Position numbers and translations under genes: made by a program. Below the pieces are notes generated by a model. The model made no database searches and was not told the DNA's origin. It was given only the letters and a program-made list of their open reading frames with translations. Below, piece after piece: positions 35,108 through 47,290 of a stretch of DNA of 64,000 nt. The stretch's first letter is position 1; each line of letters starts with the position of its first letter. The stretch is from Letharia columbiana (Eukaryota > Ascomycota > Lecanoromycetes > Lecanorales > Parmeliaceae): contig NW_023501052.1 of the NCBI RefSeq assembly GCF_014066305.1, positions 871,001-935,000 of the forward strand. The letters are read 5' to 3'.

Positions 35108-38100
35108 TCACTGCTTCTGATTCACATCCACAATTGCCCTCACCGCCCTCTTCATACTCTCAAGTCGATCCTTCTCCCTCACTACCATCCTCTCAGCCAA
35201 AGCCTTGATTGCTCGTCTCCCTAGCTTAGCATGCAGCTCTTGCCATCCAGCCAGCTCACCGGCAACAGTCTGCTGTGTATAGGTCAACTCGCAGCCCACA
35301 CTCCTCATTTCTTCCCTGCTCTTCTCAGCCTTCTCTTGCGCATCAGCGTGTATGCCTTTGCGTGTTTCATCGAGTAGACCAAGCGGCCATCGGTCGGAGC
35401 GTCGTAGCGAAGAGTCGTGGCGATCAACAGTCTTTTGGATGTTAACAAGCGAATTGATCAAGGAATGAGGGCGAGCTAGAGATGAGAGAATGGCAAGGAT
35501 GGTGGAGGAAATGGCTTGCAGATCTTGATGAAAGAATTTGTGAGGATCTGAGGGTAGACCTTGAGCGCAGGTGGCGAAGCGGGAAAGGGCCACGACGTAA
35601 GAGGATGGAAGAAATGCTAGCGTTGAGAAATCCTTGGCACATAAGTCCAGGGCGATGGAGAAATCTAGGGAGCAGTCAGCTTGCTGCCGCCGAGAAGTTG
35701 GAGTATACGTACTCGACGAGCCGACGCGGACGCTGGCGACCCTCCGTATCACGCTCTTGGTCGAATAATTGATGCCTCGAATCGACTCCCGGGCATGCTC
35801 AACAAATGTCGAAACATCCCTCACATCCTCGACTGGCTCGTAATCCTCCATGATATTCTCGCTCCGAAGCTCCGCTTTCTTCCGGCTCCGCTCTGCCATC
35901 ATGTCTGGCTGTATCTCAGGGAAGAGGATAAACTCCCACAGCAGCTCGTGCGTCGAGAAGGTTGAGTGAGCAAGCATGATCTTTAAGAACTTGTCGAGAC
36001 GCACTTGAATGTCTTGCAGTACTGCTCTTGAAGGTCGAGAAGCTATCTGATAGGGCGAACGAAAGTTGAAGATTGACGGTAGCCATGAAGCAGGATGTTC
36101 CACGGAAAGCCATTTGGCCAGGTTCTCAAAATCTGTCAACGACCGCCTACAAGTGGTGACGCCGATCATTCCATTGTCATTGCGGACAGCAGACTTGATA
36201 ATCAAGCGTATCGAGGCATCCTCCACAAAAAATGACCGAACAACGGCTGTCACTCTCCCGTCAGCAGCAGGCACATTGGAAACGAGCACCATGTCGTCGA
36301 TGCGATTCCGAATCTCGTCGTCTTTAGCAAGCTCAACTGCAGTCATGCCTCTTGATTCTTTAGCTAACACGTCAACCCTCTGATCGCTGAATAAAGCTCT
36401 GACCATGTCCATTCGACCGTATTTGCTGGCCACCATTAAAGGAGTGAAACGCTTGTCATTGGTAGCGTTTGGATCGGAGTCGCAATGCCTCAGTATTCGT
36501 ACAGCTAAAGTAGGATCATTGACCACATGAAGTAATGTATTGCCCTTCGCGTCAACATGATCGTCCAGATGAAGTGGCTGGCCGTCGCCTTGCTCATGCG
36601 TTGCGAATTGCAACGCTTCGTTGACCATCTCCGCATAGTTATTATGATCGTAGGATCTACACAAAGCGAGCAAAGGCGTCTGGCCGTTCTTGTCTTTCCT
36701 TCTCCATGGCAGGATCTCGGAGAACTGGGGAATCAGATATGGGGCGTTAAAAAGATAATGGGCAACCGTTCGACCATGACGATCTGCTCTGCCGAAGTAG
36801 TCGAGGATCTCCTCTGTGTCTCTCCTTTGAAAGATGCAGCGTAGTAATACATCAATGAGCTCGGTGTGAGCCAATTGGACTGCAGCACTCAGAAGCGTGG
36901 TGCCCTCCTTGTTGGAGTCTTCCAGCAAAAGCCTAGGGGAAAAGTATTCCTCCAAGGACAACAGATACTCAAGTGCTTCTGGCTGTCGTGCTTCCACGGC
37001 CATCATGAGTACCGAGTTGCCATCTATGTCTTGAGTCTGCGCAAGTGTTTCGATGGAGGTATCGCCTTCAACGTTGCTTGACTTTGAGTCCAGAGTAGTT
37101 GTTCGAGAAATGAACGAGTACTCCGAAGAATTTGAAAGGCTTCTCATATCCATGGAAACATGTTTACCTTTGCGGGAGGCTTGAAGAGCCTGGAAAGGAA
37201 AGACGTGTGCCAAGGTGGAGTTTTCCGAAGTGTTGCCGTCCTCGGTGGTTGCAGTGGATAAGCGACGTTCGAAGTGCTTGCTGTTCTCCTTGCCAACGAA
37301 GCGGCCTTTCTCCGAGTCATCGTCGGCATCGGTAATGGCATCCTCATCGGGCTCCTCGTGCAAGGCGGAACTTCTGTTTTTGTTGAGAACAGATTCCGGT
37401 TCAGGATCCATAATCGCCTTGATATCCTTGACATCGCCACTCCTAGCAGCCTGCCATAGTCGATTGTTCCCTCTGCTTGCTTTACGTAGGCCACCGGAGT
37501 CAGACGCCAGGTAGGAAAGCACTGCTTCGAATGTACTCAACGCGTATCCAACCTCACCACTTTCGACATCATCGACGAAGATGAAGTTTCGCATATAGGA
37601 AAATCGAGCGTGAAGATGCCGTACTTGGGAACGAATGACCACAACTAGCAGTAGGGAGACTAGAGTATCGGCATTCATGGTTATTGACGGAGGCGGCTTC
37701 CCCGATCCTTCCGGTCCTATACGGTCGTTCATTGCGGAATCAAGATTCTTAGCTATGGGCTGGTCACTCGTGACGACCTTCTGCGTCGCCAGAAGAATCT
37801 CCATCATCTGCTGAGGACTGCCAGCAACACCAAGCTTACGGAACTCTTCAACTCCCTTGGCGAGCCTGTCCATCATCTGTTCCTTGCCTTTCCGACCAAC
37901 TTCTATCTCAATGCCAACTTGAGCAATATCGATGTGTTGCATCTGATGAATTCGAGACTCGAGCTCCAGATCTTCCAGCCGTCTGCTGTTCCGAAGCACT
38001 GGGAAGAGAGTGGAGTCGTGAACTTGCTCTGTGACATACCGCTCGATGATTCGCTCCACAGTAGGGCCCGTGAGGTCAGTTGTAGCTCCTAGCAAAGACA

Positions 38101-39134
38101 GTTGTTGCTTATCCACTTGCTGAAACAGATCGATCGCCGCAGTCACCGCAGTCTCCAACGTCTTCCGCATATGGTCTTCCTCCTCATCCACGCGTGTTGT
38201 TGCTATGGATGGCGCGGCTGTATGGCCGTTTGAGTATCTGCTACGTATGGACCCCTTGGTCTTGGAATGTGAGGATGCTGTTGAAGATCTTCGAGAGGTG
38301 TTTGATGACTTGCGCGAAAGCGTAGAAGGTCGATCCTGCATTTCCTTGTTGAAGTCTTTAAACACCTTCTCTAACCCGGGCTGCATCTGCCGCGCGATCA
38401 TTGGAAAGTTGTTGAGTAGTTCGTTGAACGACCGTACGTCTTTCTTGTTGACTGATGAGGAGGGCCCAGAGTCTCCTTGTCCGCCCAACGGGTCTTTCAG
38501 GGTAATGGTAAGAGGTTTGAACCCTTTCAACAGGGTTGGAAGGATAGCTGGCGTGATATTGATTGGCTGGTAGGAGCCTACAAGAGGTCTCGAGATATAG
38601 TATATGAGCCATTGCTGCGCATCAAGATTGTCAGGATAGTATAGCTGGTCGCTGAGAAGCTGCGCCTGATTGAGGTTTCTAAAGCCTGGAGAAGTGTTAC
38701 CCTAGGGAAGTCTTTATGTGCCAATGATCTTGCCATACCTTTATTGCTGTAGACAAACGACTCTTTCACCACAACAGTCCGCCCATTGACTGTAATGAAC
38801 TGCTTCGCTTTACCCCTGCTGTCTCGCACATTGTTGCTTCCAGGACCTGCAGGGCCAGAGATTTTGAGGACATGGCTGCCCAGGAAATCCTCAGATCCAG
38901 CCAAGTCTGCAAATGTAGAATTGGTCTCTCGGTCCTTGCCGGTCAGGAGGCATTCGGTCGTTGGGACAAGGAGAATCTTCATCAACGTCAGCTCTTGCTT
39001 CGTGTAATTTCCCTGCGCCAGTCCGCCAGATCTCTCTGGTATGGTGGTATACTCACGTGGTTGTTGACCGGATTGCATTGGGCAGGTAACGCGCTCTTGA
39101 AGAAGGCCCGGAGATATGGATTAAGAGAGTGCAT
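35108..39134 (-). CDS. VARP/Vrl1-like protein: VPS9 domain, ankyrin repeats, PX, C-terminal coiled coil
   Basis: The start is ATG 39134 (MHSLNPYLRAFFKSAL...). Exons 39134-39057, 39012-38739 and 38685-35108; introns 39013-39056 (44 bp) and 38686-38738. Total 3,930 nt, 1,309 residues. A VPS9 Rab-GEF core is seen near residues 440-510 (NADTLVSLLLVVV, YMRNFIFVDDVESGEVGYAL), then ankyrin repeats to about residue 930, a PX-like phosphoinositide-binding domain (about 940-1060, containing SLTDFENLAKWLSVEHP), and a helical C-terminus consistent with a BAR-type coiled coil. This order matches yeast Vrl1, the VARP homologue that works with a sorting-nexin partner on endosomes; role here by homology is endosomal sorting and Rab5 activation. 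A further 48-bp in-frame intron (35665-35712, GTACGT...GCTGAC...CCTAG) is likely, giving 1,293 residues. Confidence 0.88.
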
Positions 39135-39765
39135 TCATTCGAGATACGAAAAGGCGTGACAGCGTACAGGCTCAAGCAAGCATCGGATGAGAGTGGGGCC
39201 AGTGGGCGGAGGGTGTTGGCTGGCTGTAGGCTTCGGTGGCATGTGCCGAAAAGGTAGAGGACGGCCGGTGCTCAACAAATTTATTGACAGCATATGAGGT
39301 TATCTAGGGCACGCCAACAAGAGCGCCGACAATACTACTTCATCCGAAACGCGCGGAGTATACATGGAGCTTGTTGCAGGGTTGGAGGATAAAGATCTGC
39401 CTGAAGCTTGATGCAATTACGGTGAGTTTTACGTGTCGGATGCGCAGTCTATACGGCTGGCTAAAAGCTCTCCTAAGTCGCAGATTCAATCCCTCTACCA
39501 TCTTGTCCTGCCAATGTACCCCGGATAGCTCATTGAAAGGGGTCTTCGTCTTTCAAAAATCAAAATGTACAGTAGAAATTTAGATTTTGCTTGAGAGTGG
39601 CGACCGAAATTCGACGTCCGATAGACGCCTCGCTACCCCTGCTTCCAACTCGACAGACGAGATGCTTCGGATGATATTATACACTTGGATGAGCTCAGGA
39701 CGCTTGCTTTTCCATGCGCGCTAAATGCAAGACAAGATACCGTTAGCACAGCTGAAATTGCTGTA
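39135..39765. other. intergenic, nothing recognised
   Basis: Between the 3' end of TIM44 and the start of the VARP-like gene, same strand. It should contain that gene's promoter. Confidence 0.5.
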
Positions 39766-41513
39766 TCATATGTAATCCCTAGCACTCTTCTGCAGCTCGA
39801 TCAATCGCCACCCCCTCGTATCCGGATTATTGACATCTTCCGGCGTCCTTGTTATCCCAAGGGCATAAGTGACAAGCTGCACCCTATCCTCCATACCAGC
39901 AGCTAGCTCGTTTGTCTTGGCATTTCGGTAAACATGAACTTCTTGCGTTTGGCACCGGATGATGAAGACCGGTATCTCTCCTGGTTCGAGCATGCGGGCA
40001 GACAGTATGTCGACATGCCGTATGTCTAGTATGCGTCCATCGGATTTCAGGCCGGCAGCAGTGTATTGCTGGGTCAGGGCGGCGTAGACCTGGTATTGCG
40101 CGGCCGAGAGCCAGAGCTTGAGGGTCTCGGTGTCCCCTTTCACGTAGGCGTCAAGAACTTCGGGGAGGATATATTCGCGCATTTCGCGGAGGAAGGGTTC
40201 TACTTGGAATGATGGGTCCATTTCACGGAATTTTTTGATGACCCGAGCAGTTTCATTTTCGGCGAAAAAACCAGCGACGCGGTCCGTGATGCTGCGGGCT
40301 GTTGAGACGAGGGGGTTTTCGGATTCGTTGTAGCTCGACTTGAGGGAGAAGAGGGACTGCATGAGTCGGTTGGAGTCTCTGAAGTTGGTCCATGTTTGAT
40401 GGAACTTGGAATCTTTATGCAGGGTGACGTTTGTGCCGGCACTACGATGAAATTAGCGACATTCATATTGGTTGCTTTCTCGTTCATGGAATTGTACTCT
40501 GGGTCTTCCTCCATCTTCTCCGCCCGCTTGCCTGGCAACCCTCCAGAGTCTTTCAATTCCCTCAGCTCGCGTTTTTTCCTTCTTTCCTCTTTTTCTACCC
40601 AGCCGCCATATCTTGAGCTGCTGCCATCATCGATGACATCTTTGACACTCTTATAGACCTTGGTCTCCCTTACAGGTTTTGTAGCTGCGTCAATCCCTCG
40701 ACCGGTAGCGTTAACGCCAGACCGTACCCCTTTGACGACTGTTGAATCCCAAGTCCATGCAGCGCTTTGTCCTAATACCTTTCCCGTCCCTTTGAGCGCC
40801 GAGCCCGTTACTGATGTGGCCGCCCCATATGCACGGCTGGACGCTTCTCGAGCCTTTCTCACGGACTCATTCTCTGTAAATTGATGTGCTGAATGCGAAA
40901 GCGCTTTTGTAGACTCGTTCCATTCTTTGGAGGCCTGGAACTCAGATTGCAGTGTTTCTGTGAAGACCTGCCAGGGTGATTTGTTTCCATGTGGAGGTGG
41001 AGGTGGCGGCTCTTCTTTCTTTTTTTGCTTCTTTTCACCATTGCCTGTCTCGTCTTCTTTCTCGCTTTTGGTGGACTCATCTTTGGTACTTGAGTGACGA
41101 CTCTCCCGCTCTTTCTCGCTTTCTTTTTGAGCCTCTCGATATGCCCGCTCTGCAGGACTCTCCGTTTCCTCCGATGCTGGCTCTTGCTTATGAGCTCCTT
41201 TATCTGCACCTGACTTTGCTTCTTGTCTTGGGGAGTCCTTTGGCTTGTCTTCTGATTTTAAGTCTCTGAAACTGATGGCGTTCGCGTGGGGCGTTGTAGA
41301 AAAGGCGCTCCTCGATAGCTGGTCAAGGAAGCTGTGAGGTCGCCGCGAGGAAAGGAAATATAATGTAGAGGCATTGTTATTATGTAGGTCGCTTTGTGAT
41401 AATCGGAAAGGTGCTGTCCGCCCACTGGGGCATATTGCAGCGGAAGTGAAGCATCTTGCTGCGAGACTACCGCGAGTTTGAATGTGCCGCAGCAAATGCA
41501 AGGGTGGTCTCAT
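39766..41513 (-). CDS. TIM44: mitochondrial inner-membrane translocase subunit Tim44
   Basis: ATG 41513 with an Arg/Ser-rich mitochondrial presequence containing SRSAFSTTPHA. A highly charged Lys/Glu/Pro linker (KKQKKKEEPPPPPP) precedes the conserved helical region SPWQVFTETLQSEFQASKEW. Intron 40442-40497 (GTACAA...GCTAAT...CGTAG) joins EEDP to AGTNVTLHKDSKFHQTW, followed by the Tim44 membrane-binding domain (FFAENETARVIKKFREMDPSF ... VYRNAKTNEL). Total 1,692 nt, 563 residues. Tim44 tethers mtHsp70 to the TIM23 channel on the matrix side. Divergent from the uS11m gene 244 bp away. Confidence 0.95.
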
Positions 41514-41757
41514 GCTAGTAGCCTCTACAAGTCAGCAGCCGATGAGGAGGCACCGCCCACTTTGAAGTCAGAACGCGTAAAGATTCAGTTATTCAGACAT
41601 CAAAGATGCCGGCGGCGGCGTAGGATGTACACAAGTACGATAGATCAGAGCGGGCAATATTCCGCTACGGTGGCCGACAAGACAGTCAAAGCATTTCCTG
41701 GACAGCCCTCAGCCCAGCTCTGCTCTAACAGCTCGTTCAACGTAGAGATCAGCTACT
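41514..41757. promoter_or_regulatory. divergent promoter, TIM44 / mitochondrial uS11
   Basis: 244 bp between the start codons of two nuclear genes for mitochondrial proteins, transcribed away from each other. A shared bidirectional promoter is inferred from spacing and function; no specific binding site is assigned. Confidence 0.6.
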
Positions 41758-42453
41758 ATGAAGCGCTCACTATTCCAACTACCCTCATTAGGATCAGTAT
41801 GTCTTCCTTGCCGTCAAAAGATAGCCCGAGCGCACGCTTTTCCTCCATTCCGGATCCCCCAAAAGCGCCTTTTGACCACCACCTCCCATGACCTCGCCGA
41901 CACAAATCCTGCGTCCTCCAACACCTCTGCTACCGGCAGCGTCGCGGATCTCTCTCAGTCCTTCACATCGCGATTCTCCGATCTCTCCAACGAGCCTCTA
42001 ATACCAGAGAGTCTTATGCGGAAAGCGAACCCCTCCCTCACAGATATGCCCTTCATCCGTCCCCACCACCTCCACATCTACGCTACCCGCCACAACTGCC
42101 ATATCACCCTCACAGCCGGAAACCGTGACCCGATCATCTCCGTCTCCTCTGGGAACATTGGCTTTAAGAAAGCCCAGCGAGGCAGTTACGATGCGGCATA
42201 CCAGTTGGGAGCGTATGTTATGGGTATGATCAAGAACCAAGCTATGCTGGACGAAAACTATCAGGGGAAAGGAGGACAGATCAGGCAGTTAGAGGTTGTT
42301 TTGAGGAATTTTGGGCCTGGAAGGGAGGCGGTTTCGAAGATTCTGCTGGGGAGTGAGGGGAGGGCACTGAGGGCCAGGATTGTGAGGGTTATGGATGGGA
42401 CAAGGTTGAAATTTGGGGGTACGAGGGGTAAAAAGCCTAGAAGATTGGGCTAG
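41758..42453 (+). CDS. mitochondrial small-subunit ribosomal protein uS11m
   Basis: Single-exon gene of 231 residues. The first 60 residues are Arg/Ser/Thr-rich (PQKRLLTTTSHD) and look like a mitochondrial targeting sequence. The C-terminal 130 residues match uS11: HHLHIYATRHNCHITL, GNIGFKKAQRGSYDAAYQLG, LEVVLRNFGPGREAVSKILL and the basic tail RGKKPRRLG. In yeast mitochondria the orthologue is Mrps18. It binds 16S-type rRNA in the platform of the small subunit. Intact. Confidence 0.93.
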   Translation: MKRSLFQLPSLGSVCLPCRQKIARAHAFPPFRIPQKRLLTTTSHDLADTNPASSNTSATGSVADLSQSFTSRFSDLSNEPLIPESLMRKANPSLTDMPFIRPHHLHIYATRHNCHITLTAGNRDPIISVSSGNIGFKKAQRGSYDAAYQLGAYVMGMIKNQAMLDENYQGKGGQIRQLEVVLRNFGPGREAVSKILLGSEGRALRARIVRVMDGTRLKFGGTRGKKPRRLG

Positions 42454-42982
42454 GCCAGGGCGGTGGTGTGTATACTATGTTGAATTCAGCAGAATGGAGC
42501 CACGGGCCTTGACTTTGAAGGACGATGATCTAAGACCAGCGTGTTCTGGCTACAAGACCTCCAACTCTCGCACTTGGGTGCCTCTTAACGCCCATCTTAG
42601 ATCAAGCGACTGGCGGCGTCGAAATGCTTTCTGCATCCAATACAACGCCATCTGCTGACATGACGGTTTGTAGTATGAAATTCCAAAGTGACACCACATT
42701 GCATACTTAAATTATCCTGGACGTATGGAGCTACGAGATGAGAACCCACCTTTTTACTGTGGGGGCATCTTCGTACTTTACGTTCCCGATTTGACTTGTA
42801 GTAGGAGCAGGGAAAAAACACCCAAATAGGAGCCAATTCTTCGCCGCTTGGAAGTGATGCACCTAAGCGGATGTGGTATAAAGTCCCTTCTTTGGGGTTT
42901 GCTCGGGAGCAACCGCAGGAAGAGATCCTGAGCTTTTTGTCGAATCCAGCTGAGATTTGAGCTAAAGCTACGAATACCATGA
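42454..42982. other. intergenic between convergent genes
   Basis: 3' flanks of uS11m and the PPPDE gene. No recognised content. Confidence 0.5.
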
Positions 42983-43862
42983 TCAACGCCCCTTTAGCGG
43001 CGGCGCTCTCTCGCTCGCAGGCATTATTCTATCATCCGTATCTCTTACAGCGCTCTTCCCCTTCCCACTTCCGCCTTTCCTTCGATCTCTATCGCTATCC
43101 CACTCCTCCTCCTCACTGCCCATCGTACTGGCAATCGCACTGCCAGCAGTACTGCCATTAAAACTAGATCCCCGATGATACTGTCGCCGTAACATCGAGG
43201 TCCGCTCATCTTCATCATCCTCTTCCAATAGCTCCCCATCAGCGGTATCATGATCCGGCGGAGCTATCCATTCTCGCGGCACGACGCAGGGAAGCGCAAC
43301 GCCTATGCTGGCCGCTCTGTTCAACCACGCTGGGGCGGGTTTGTTAATCAGTTTTTCGCAGAGATGACTGGTGAAGTGATTGCAGTTATTGGATAGGAGG
43401 TTGTAGGACGTTCCTTGGAACTCTTGGGAGACTTTTTTGATCAAGTTCTCGATTTCATGCTCGGAGCGGAAGGTGAAGCCTTGTAGCAGTTCGCAACGGA
43501 ATGTACCTCCAGGTGGCTCCGTGTGTGGCTTTGTCCAGTATACTCCCGACATCCCTGGCCGGTCATGGCCACCGAATGCGTATTCTCTATCCAAGCACTT
43601 TATGACGACACCAGTGTGGAGGAGGGAGCTGCCGATGAACCAGAGAGCGGATGCGATTGTGCCTGGCTTTGCTCCGTCGGATCAGCATGAGGAGGAGTGT
43701 AGGACTAGAGGACAGGCGTACGGGTAGAAGGTCGTAGACGTTAATGAGGATTTCTGTTTTCTGGATGGAGGCTGAAGAACGGTTGCTGCTATGAGCACGT
43801 TGGCTTCTGGAGGGCGTATGTGACCGCGACCGAGGGGCCTTTTGCTGGCTCTTTGGTGACAT
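42983..43862 (-). CDS. PPPDE (DeSI-type) putative deubiquitinase/deSUMOylase
   Basis: ATG 43862. Exons 43862-43722 and 43666-42983; intron 43667-43721 (GTACGC...GCTGAT...CAAAG). 274 residues. After a basic disordered start comes the PPPDE fold: INVYDLLPPGTIASAL, YAFGGHDRPG with the catalytic His, GTSYNLLSNNCNHFT with the catalytic Cys, and LINKPAPAWLNRAA. The circularly permuted papain-like family removes ubiquitin-like modifiers. The C-terminal 90 residues are acidic/Ser-rich and disordered. It is divergent from OLA1 over 586 bp. Catalytic residues are intact. Confidence 0.9.
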
Positions 43863-44448
43863 TTCGTATTGGGGGCGTGTAGGTAGAGCTGCGGAGTAGA
43901 TGGAAGCGGCACTGGATAGCAGACACTGCTGCAGCGGTGATGAGGGTTGCGGAAAGCAGCAAGCGGTAAGGAGAGAGGTCTTAGGTACAAAGATAAGAAC
44001 GACTAGGTCAGATGAGACGTGGAACGTGAGTGTTCAGCGAGGTTATCTTTGAGACACTGAGCTGACCTCTTACTTTACTTTAGAGTGTCATGCCTGGGCC
44101 CTGGAGGTTGGGGCGGCTGTTGATCCCTAGAGCGCGCGCCTCTAGGCGGCAGCGATACCGGCTGTGAGTCTAAAGCTCAGATTCTGCAACGCACAATTCT
44201 TGCTATAAACGCATGACTTGATCGATTAAAGAGAGGGGCCATTGCTCTCTCCACCAACTTTCAATACGACTACCTGTCTTCACCTACTGTCTCTCTTCAC
44301 TTCGAGCCTTCGCACACTTTTCCCGAAAGCAGCAGGATCTGCATTTGAAATCCACCTCCAGCCAGCATCCGTGCTTTCGCGCAGAGTCTTTTTAACCAAC
44401 CCTACAGTGCGAGCCTTCACAACTTCTTCAGCGAGACATCGAAGCAAG
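43863..44448. promoter_or_regulatory. divergent intergenic region, PPPDE gene / OLA1, with OLA1 5' leader
   Basis: Holds both promoters. From 44230 to the OLA1 ATG the OLA1 frame is open without an ATG (see findings). A two-codon upstream ORF (ATG ACT TGA) lies at 44213-44221. Confidence 0.55.
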
Positions 44449-46146
44449 ATGCCACCCAAGAAGAAGGAGGAAGAGAAGAAGGTGCTCCTGGGCCGGCCGG
44501 GCAACAGCTTGAAAAGTGGTATCGTACGTATGATACAGTCTCACAAATGTCCATCAGGCGTGCTGCTAATCTCGTGTCGTTCTACAGGTTGGCTTGGCCA
44601 ACGTCGGCAAATCGACCCTCTTTCAAGCCATCACGAAATGCTCACTGGGCAACCCAGCTGTGAGTCAACCGTGAAGCATTGTACGAGACAAATGACTTAT
44701 GCGCCTGGATGCAGAACTTTCCGTACGCTACAATCGAGCCCGAAGAAGCTCGTGTCATCGTACCTGATGATAGATACGATTGGCTTTGCGAGCAATACAA
44801 GCCGAAGTCAAAAGTACCTGCCAATTTGACCGTCTACGATATCGCTGGCCTGACTCGAGGAGCCTCCACTGGCGCTGGTCTTGGAAACGCTTTCTTGTCA
44901 CACATCAGAGCGGTCGATGCAATCTTCCAAGTCGTCCGATGCTTCGATGATGCCGAGATCATACACGTGGAAGGCGACGTTGATCCAGTACGAGATCTTA
45001 CAATTATCAGTGAAGAGCTGCGCATTAAGGATATCGAGTTCGTCGAAAAGGCTTTGGAGAACTTGAAGAAGCAGACGAGACGAGGCGGCCAGAGCTTAGA
45101 GATGAAGAAGCTGAAAGAGGAGGAAGCTACGGTGGAGAAGATCCTCGCATGGCTGAAGGATGGTAAGGATGTACGGAAAGAGAACTGGACACCCAAGGAA
45201 GTGAGTGCAACCCCATGCGCGGTGCCACCAACATGTTCTTGCATGATGAACAAGAGTTACAAAGCTCGATATAATCCCAGCTCGTTGAACGGCTCAATTA
45301 AATAACGCAGAGACCGTACTGAAATGAAATCCAACTCTGACACCAAGAACATACTCCTACACGATCTGATTGCCCATTTCTCTAAGGGCTACCGCTAATT
45401 CAAATGGTCGACTAGGTCGAAGTCATCAATCCCCTCTTCCTCCTCAGCGCTAAACCCGTCGTCTACCTCGTCAACCTTAGTGAGAAAGATTACATCCGAC
45501 AAAAGAACAAGCATCTTCCTAAGATTGCCGAATGGGTCAAAGAACACGCGCCAGGCGATCCTATACTGCCTCTCTCTGTCGCCTTTGAAGAGCGCCTCAC
45601 ACGTTTCGAGACTGAAGCAGAGGCAGAGGAGGAATGTAAAAAGCTCGGTACAAAATCCGCGCTGCCCAAGATTATCACGACCATGAGGAAGATGCTTGAC
45701 CTTGGCAGCTTCTTCACGACAGGAACGGATGAGGTGAGGCAGTGGACTATCAGAAATGGGACAAAGGCGCCGCAAGCTGCTGGGGTGATTCATGGAGGTA
45801 AGTTGAGAGGGACCTAGACTGGAGATGGGCTTACTGACCATGTATTTGCAGACTTTGAGAAGACGTTCATCCAATGTATCGTCTACAACTACGAGATGCT
45901 CAAAGAATACAAAGATGAGACTTCACTGAAAGGTGCTGGAAAGGTCATGACCAAGGGCAAAGATTATGGTGAGCATAACTCGATGAAATCCTGATCCTGC
46001 TTGATATGACTCAGGAATGTATGCTGACTTCCAGTGCTAGTGGTGGCCGACGGCGATATCATATTGAGTACGCATATTTCTAGAATGAAACATTTGTCAC
46101 GATAGCTAACACGTTCACAGTCAAAGCTGGTGCCGCAAAGTCGTGA
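44449..46146 (+). CDS. OLA1: Obg-like ATPase 1 (YchF/OLA1)
   Basis: Start at ATG 44449 ([11 protein letters not shown]...), the usual OLA1 N-terminus. Seven exons: 44449-44523, 44588-44659, 44715-45200, 45416-45797, 45852-45968, 46041-46067, 46121-46146; total 1,185 nt, 394 residues, the normal length. P-loop [39 protein letters not shown] in place of the NKxD base-specificity motif, which explains ATP over GTP preference in this family; C-terminal TGS domain to [19 protein letters not shown]. Exon 6 could also begin at 46035 (two extra residues). A ribosome-associated ATPase of the Obg clade, expected in the cytosol. An ATG-less upstream extension may add a mitochondrial form. Confidence 0.95.
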
Positions 46147-46591
46147 TCGAGCCATACTTCACAGGGAAGAGCTAGCACCCGTCAGTGTCCGGGGAGTGCC
46201 GTGTGGGTTAGTGGCCTGGGAGCAGATGGTCCATTGCGGTAGATACCCTGAAGCTAGTATGGCATGATACGACCGTAGTCGTTTGCCCCCTTTCGTTCAG
46301 AGTGACTATGACTGCGACGAAGAGGGATACCATCTGTCTTCGGCCTCTCCGTTCGTTTTCTCCCCCACACTCATCTTAGCTCATCAAGCGCAAACTATAG
46401 CACCCGTGGAGGTACACATCCTCAAGTCTTGCTAACCTTGACGCGAAGAATGATCTTCTTCTATTGCAAAACTCCGTTGGAGTGGGTTTCCCATATCGTT
46501 GATCGATTTCTTGGATTTGAATGCCAGAATATTACAGAGATCTAAGGCCGATACGCACGAAGGCTGTGAGTATTTCTGGTAGTGGGCCTGC
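46147..46591. other. intergenic between convergent OLA1 and FAD monooxygenase relic
   Basis: 3' flank of OLA1. No recognised content. Confidence 0.5.
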
Positions 46592-47290
46592 TTATGCGAT
46601 TCTCTTGGCTCCCTTCTGGAAAAGTGGAGACTGCATGAGCTTGTCCCATTGATGAACCATCTCAGTGTTCATCGTTGACAATCCGACCTCTTCTCCTCCC
46701 CTCGCGATTATCTCGTTCTCATAATCACAAATGGCATCTTTCAGCTTTTCTTGATCGAGTTTCATGGTTCGAAGGGCAGCGACATATTTTGCCACGTCTG
46801 CAATCGCATGGGTGAGACCTTGACCCCGGTTTGGAAGAGTCCGTGAGCTTCATAGTGCATGTTTGATCTAAGACCAGCGTGGAGCTTACGAAAGGTCATT
46901 AGATGAGCAGCATCGCCTGCTAAAGACATCATTCCACCAAGATTGTCCCAAGGGACGGGCTGCCAGTATGTCACTCTGTTGGTGTATACAGGGGTACCCT
47001 TGGGTATCCAAGCATTAGCGCTACGGAATGGATCTGCGAAGTCTTTGGTTCTCATCTTGACATCAGCCAACCCAACATCTGCAGTCTCAATCTTTTCGTC
47101 ATCATCAGACTTGCGCCAGGATGTCATGAGCTGAAACTTCCATGTTTCAGGCGCCTTCACATTTGGAACATCAATAGCTGAAGTATCAAGTCAGCAAAAC
47201 ACCTCGCAGGTCTGGCCCACCGAGCCACCATATACCACTGATCCATGCAAACACTCCATCCGGGTGGAAAGCCATCACATTGAGAGGATG
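46592..47290 (-). pseudogene. C-terminal fragment of an FAD-dependent monooxygenase
   Basis: Encodes the C-terminal half of a PHBH-type flavin monooxygenase: HPLNVMAFHPDGVFAW (near 47240-47290), intron 47178-47238, KFQLMTSWRK, VTYWQPVPWDNLGGMMSLAGDAAHLMTF (the GD FAD motif) and RGQGLTHAIADVAKYVAAL, ending 46592. The junction between GDAAHLMTF and RGQGL has a good donor (GTAAGC) but no AG acceptor that keeps frame. The N-terminal Rossmann half (GxGxxG) is not found upstream. Read as a truncated, decaying gene. Confidence 0.7.
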
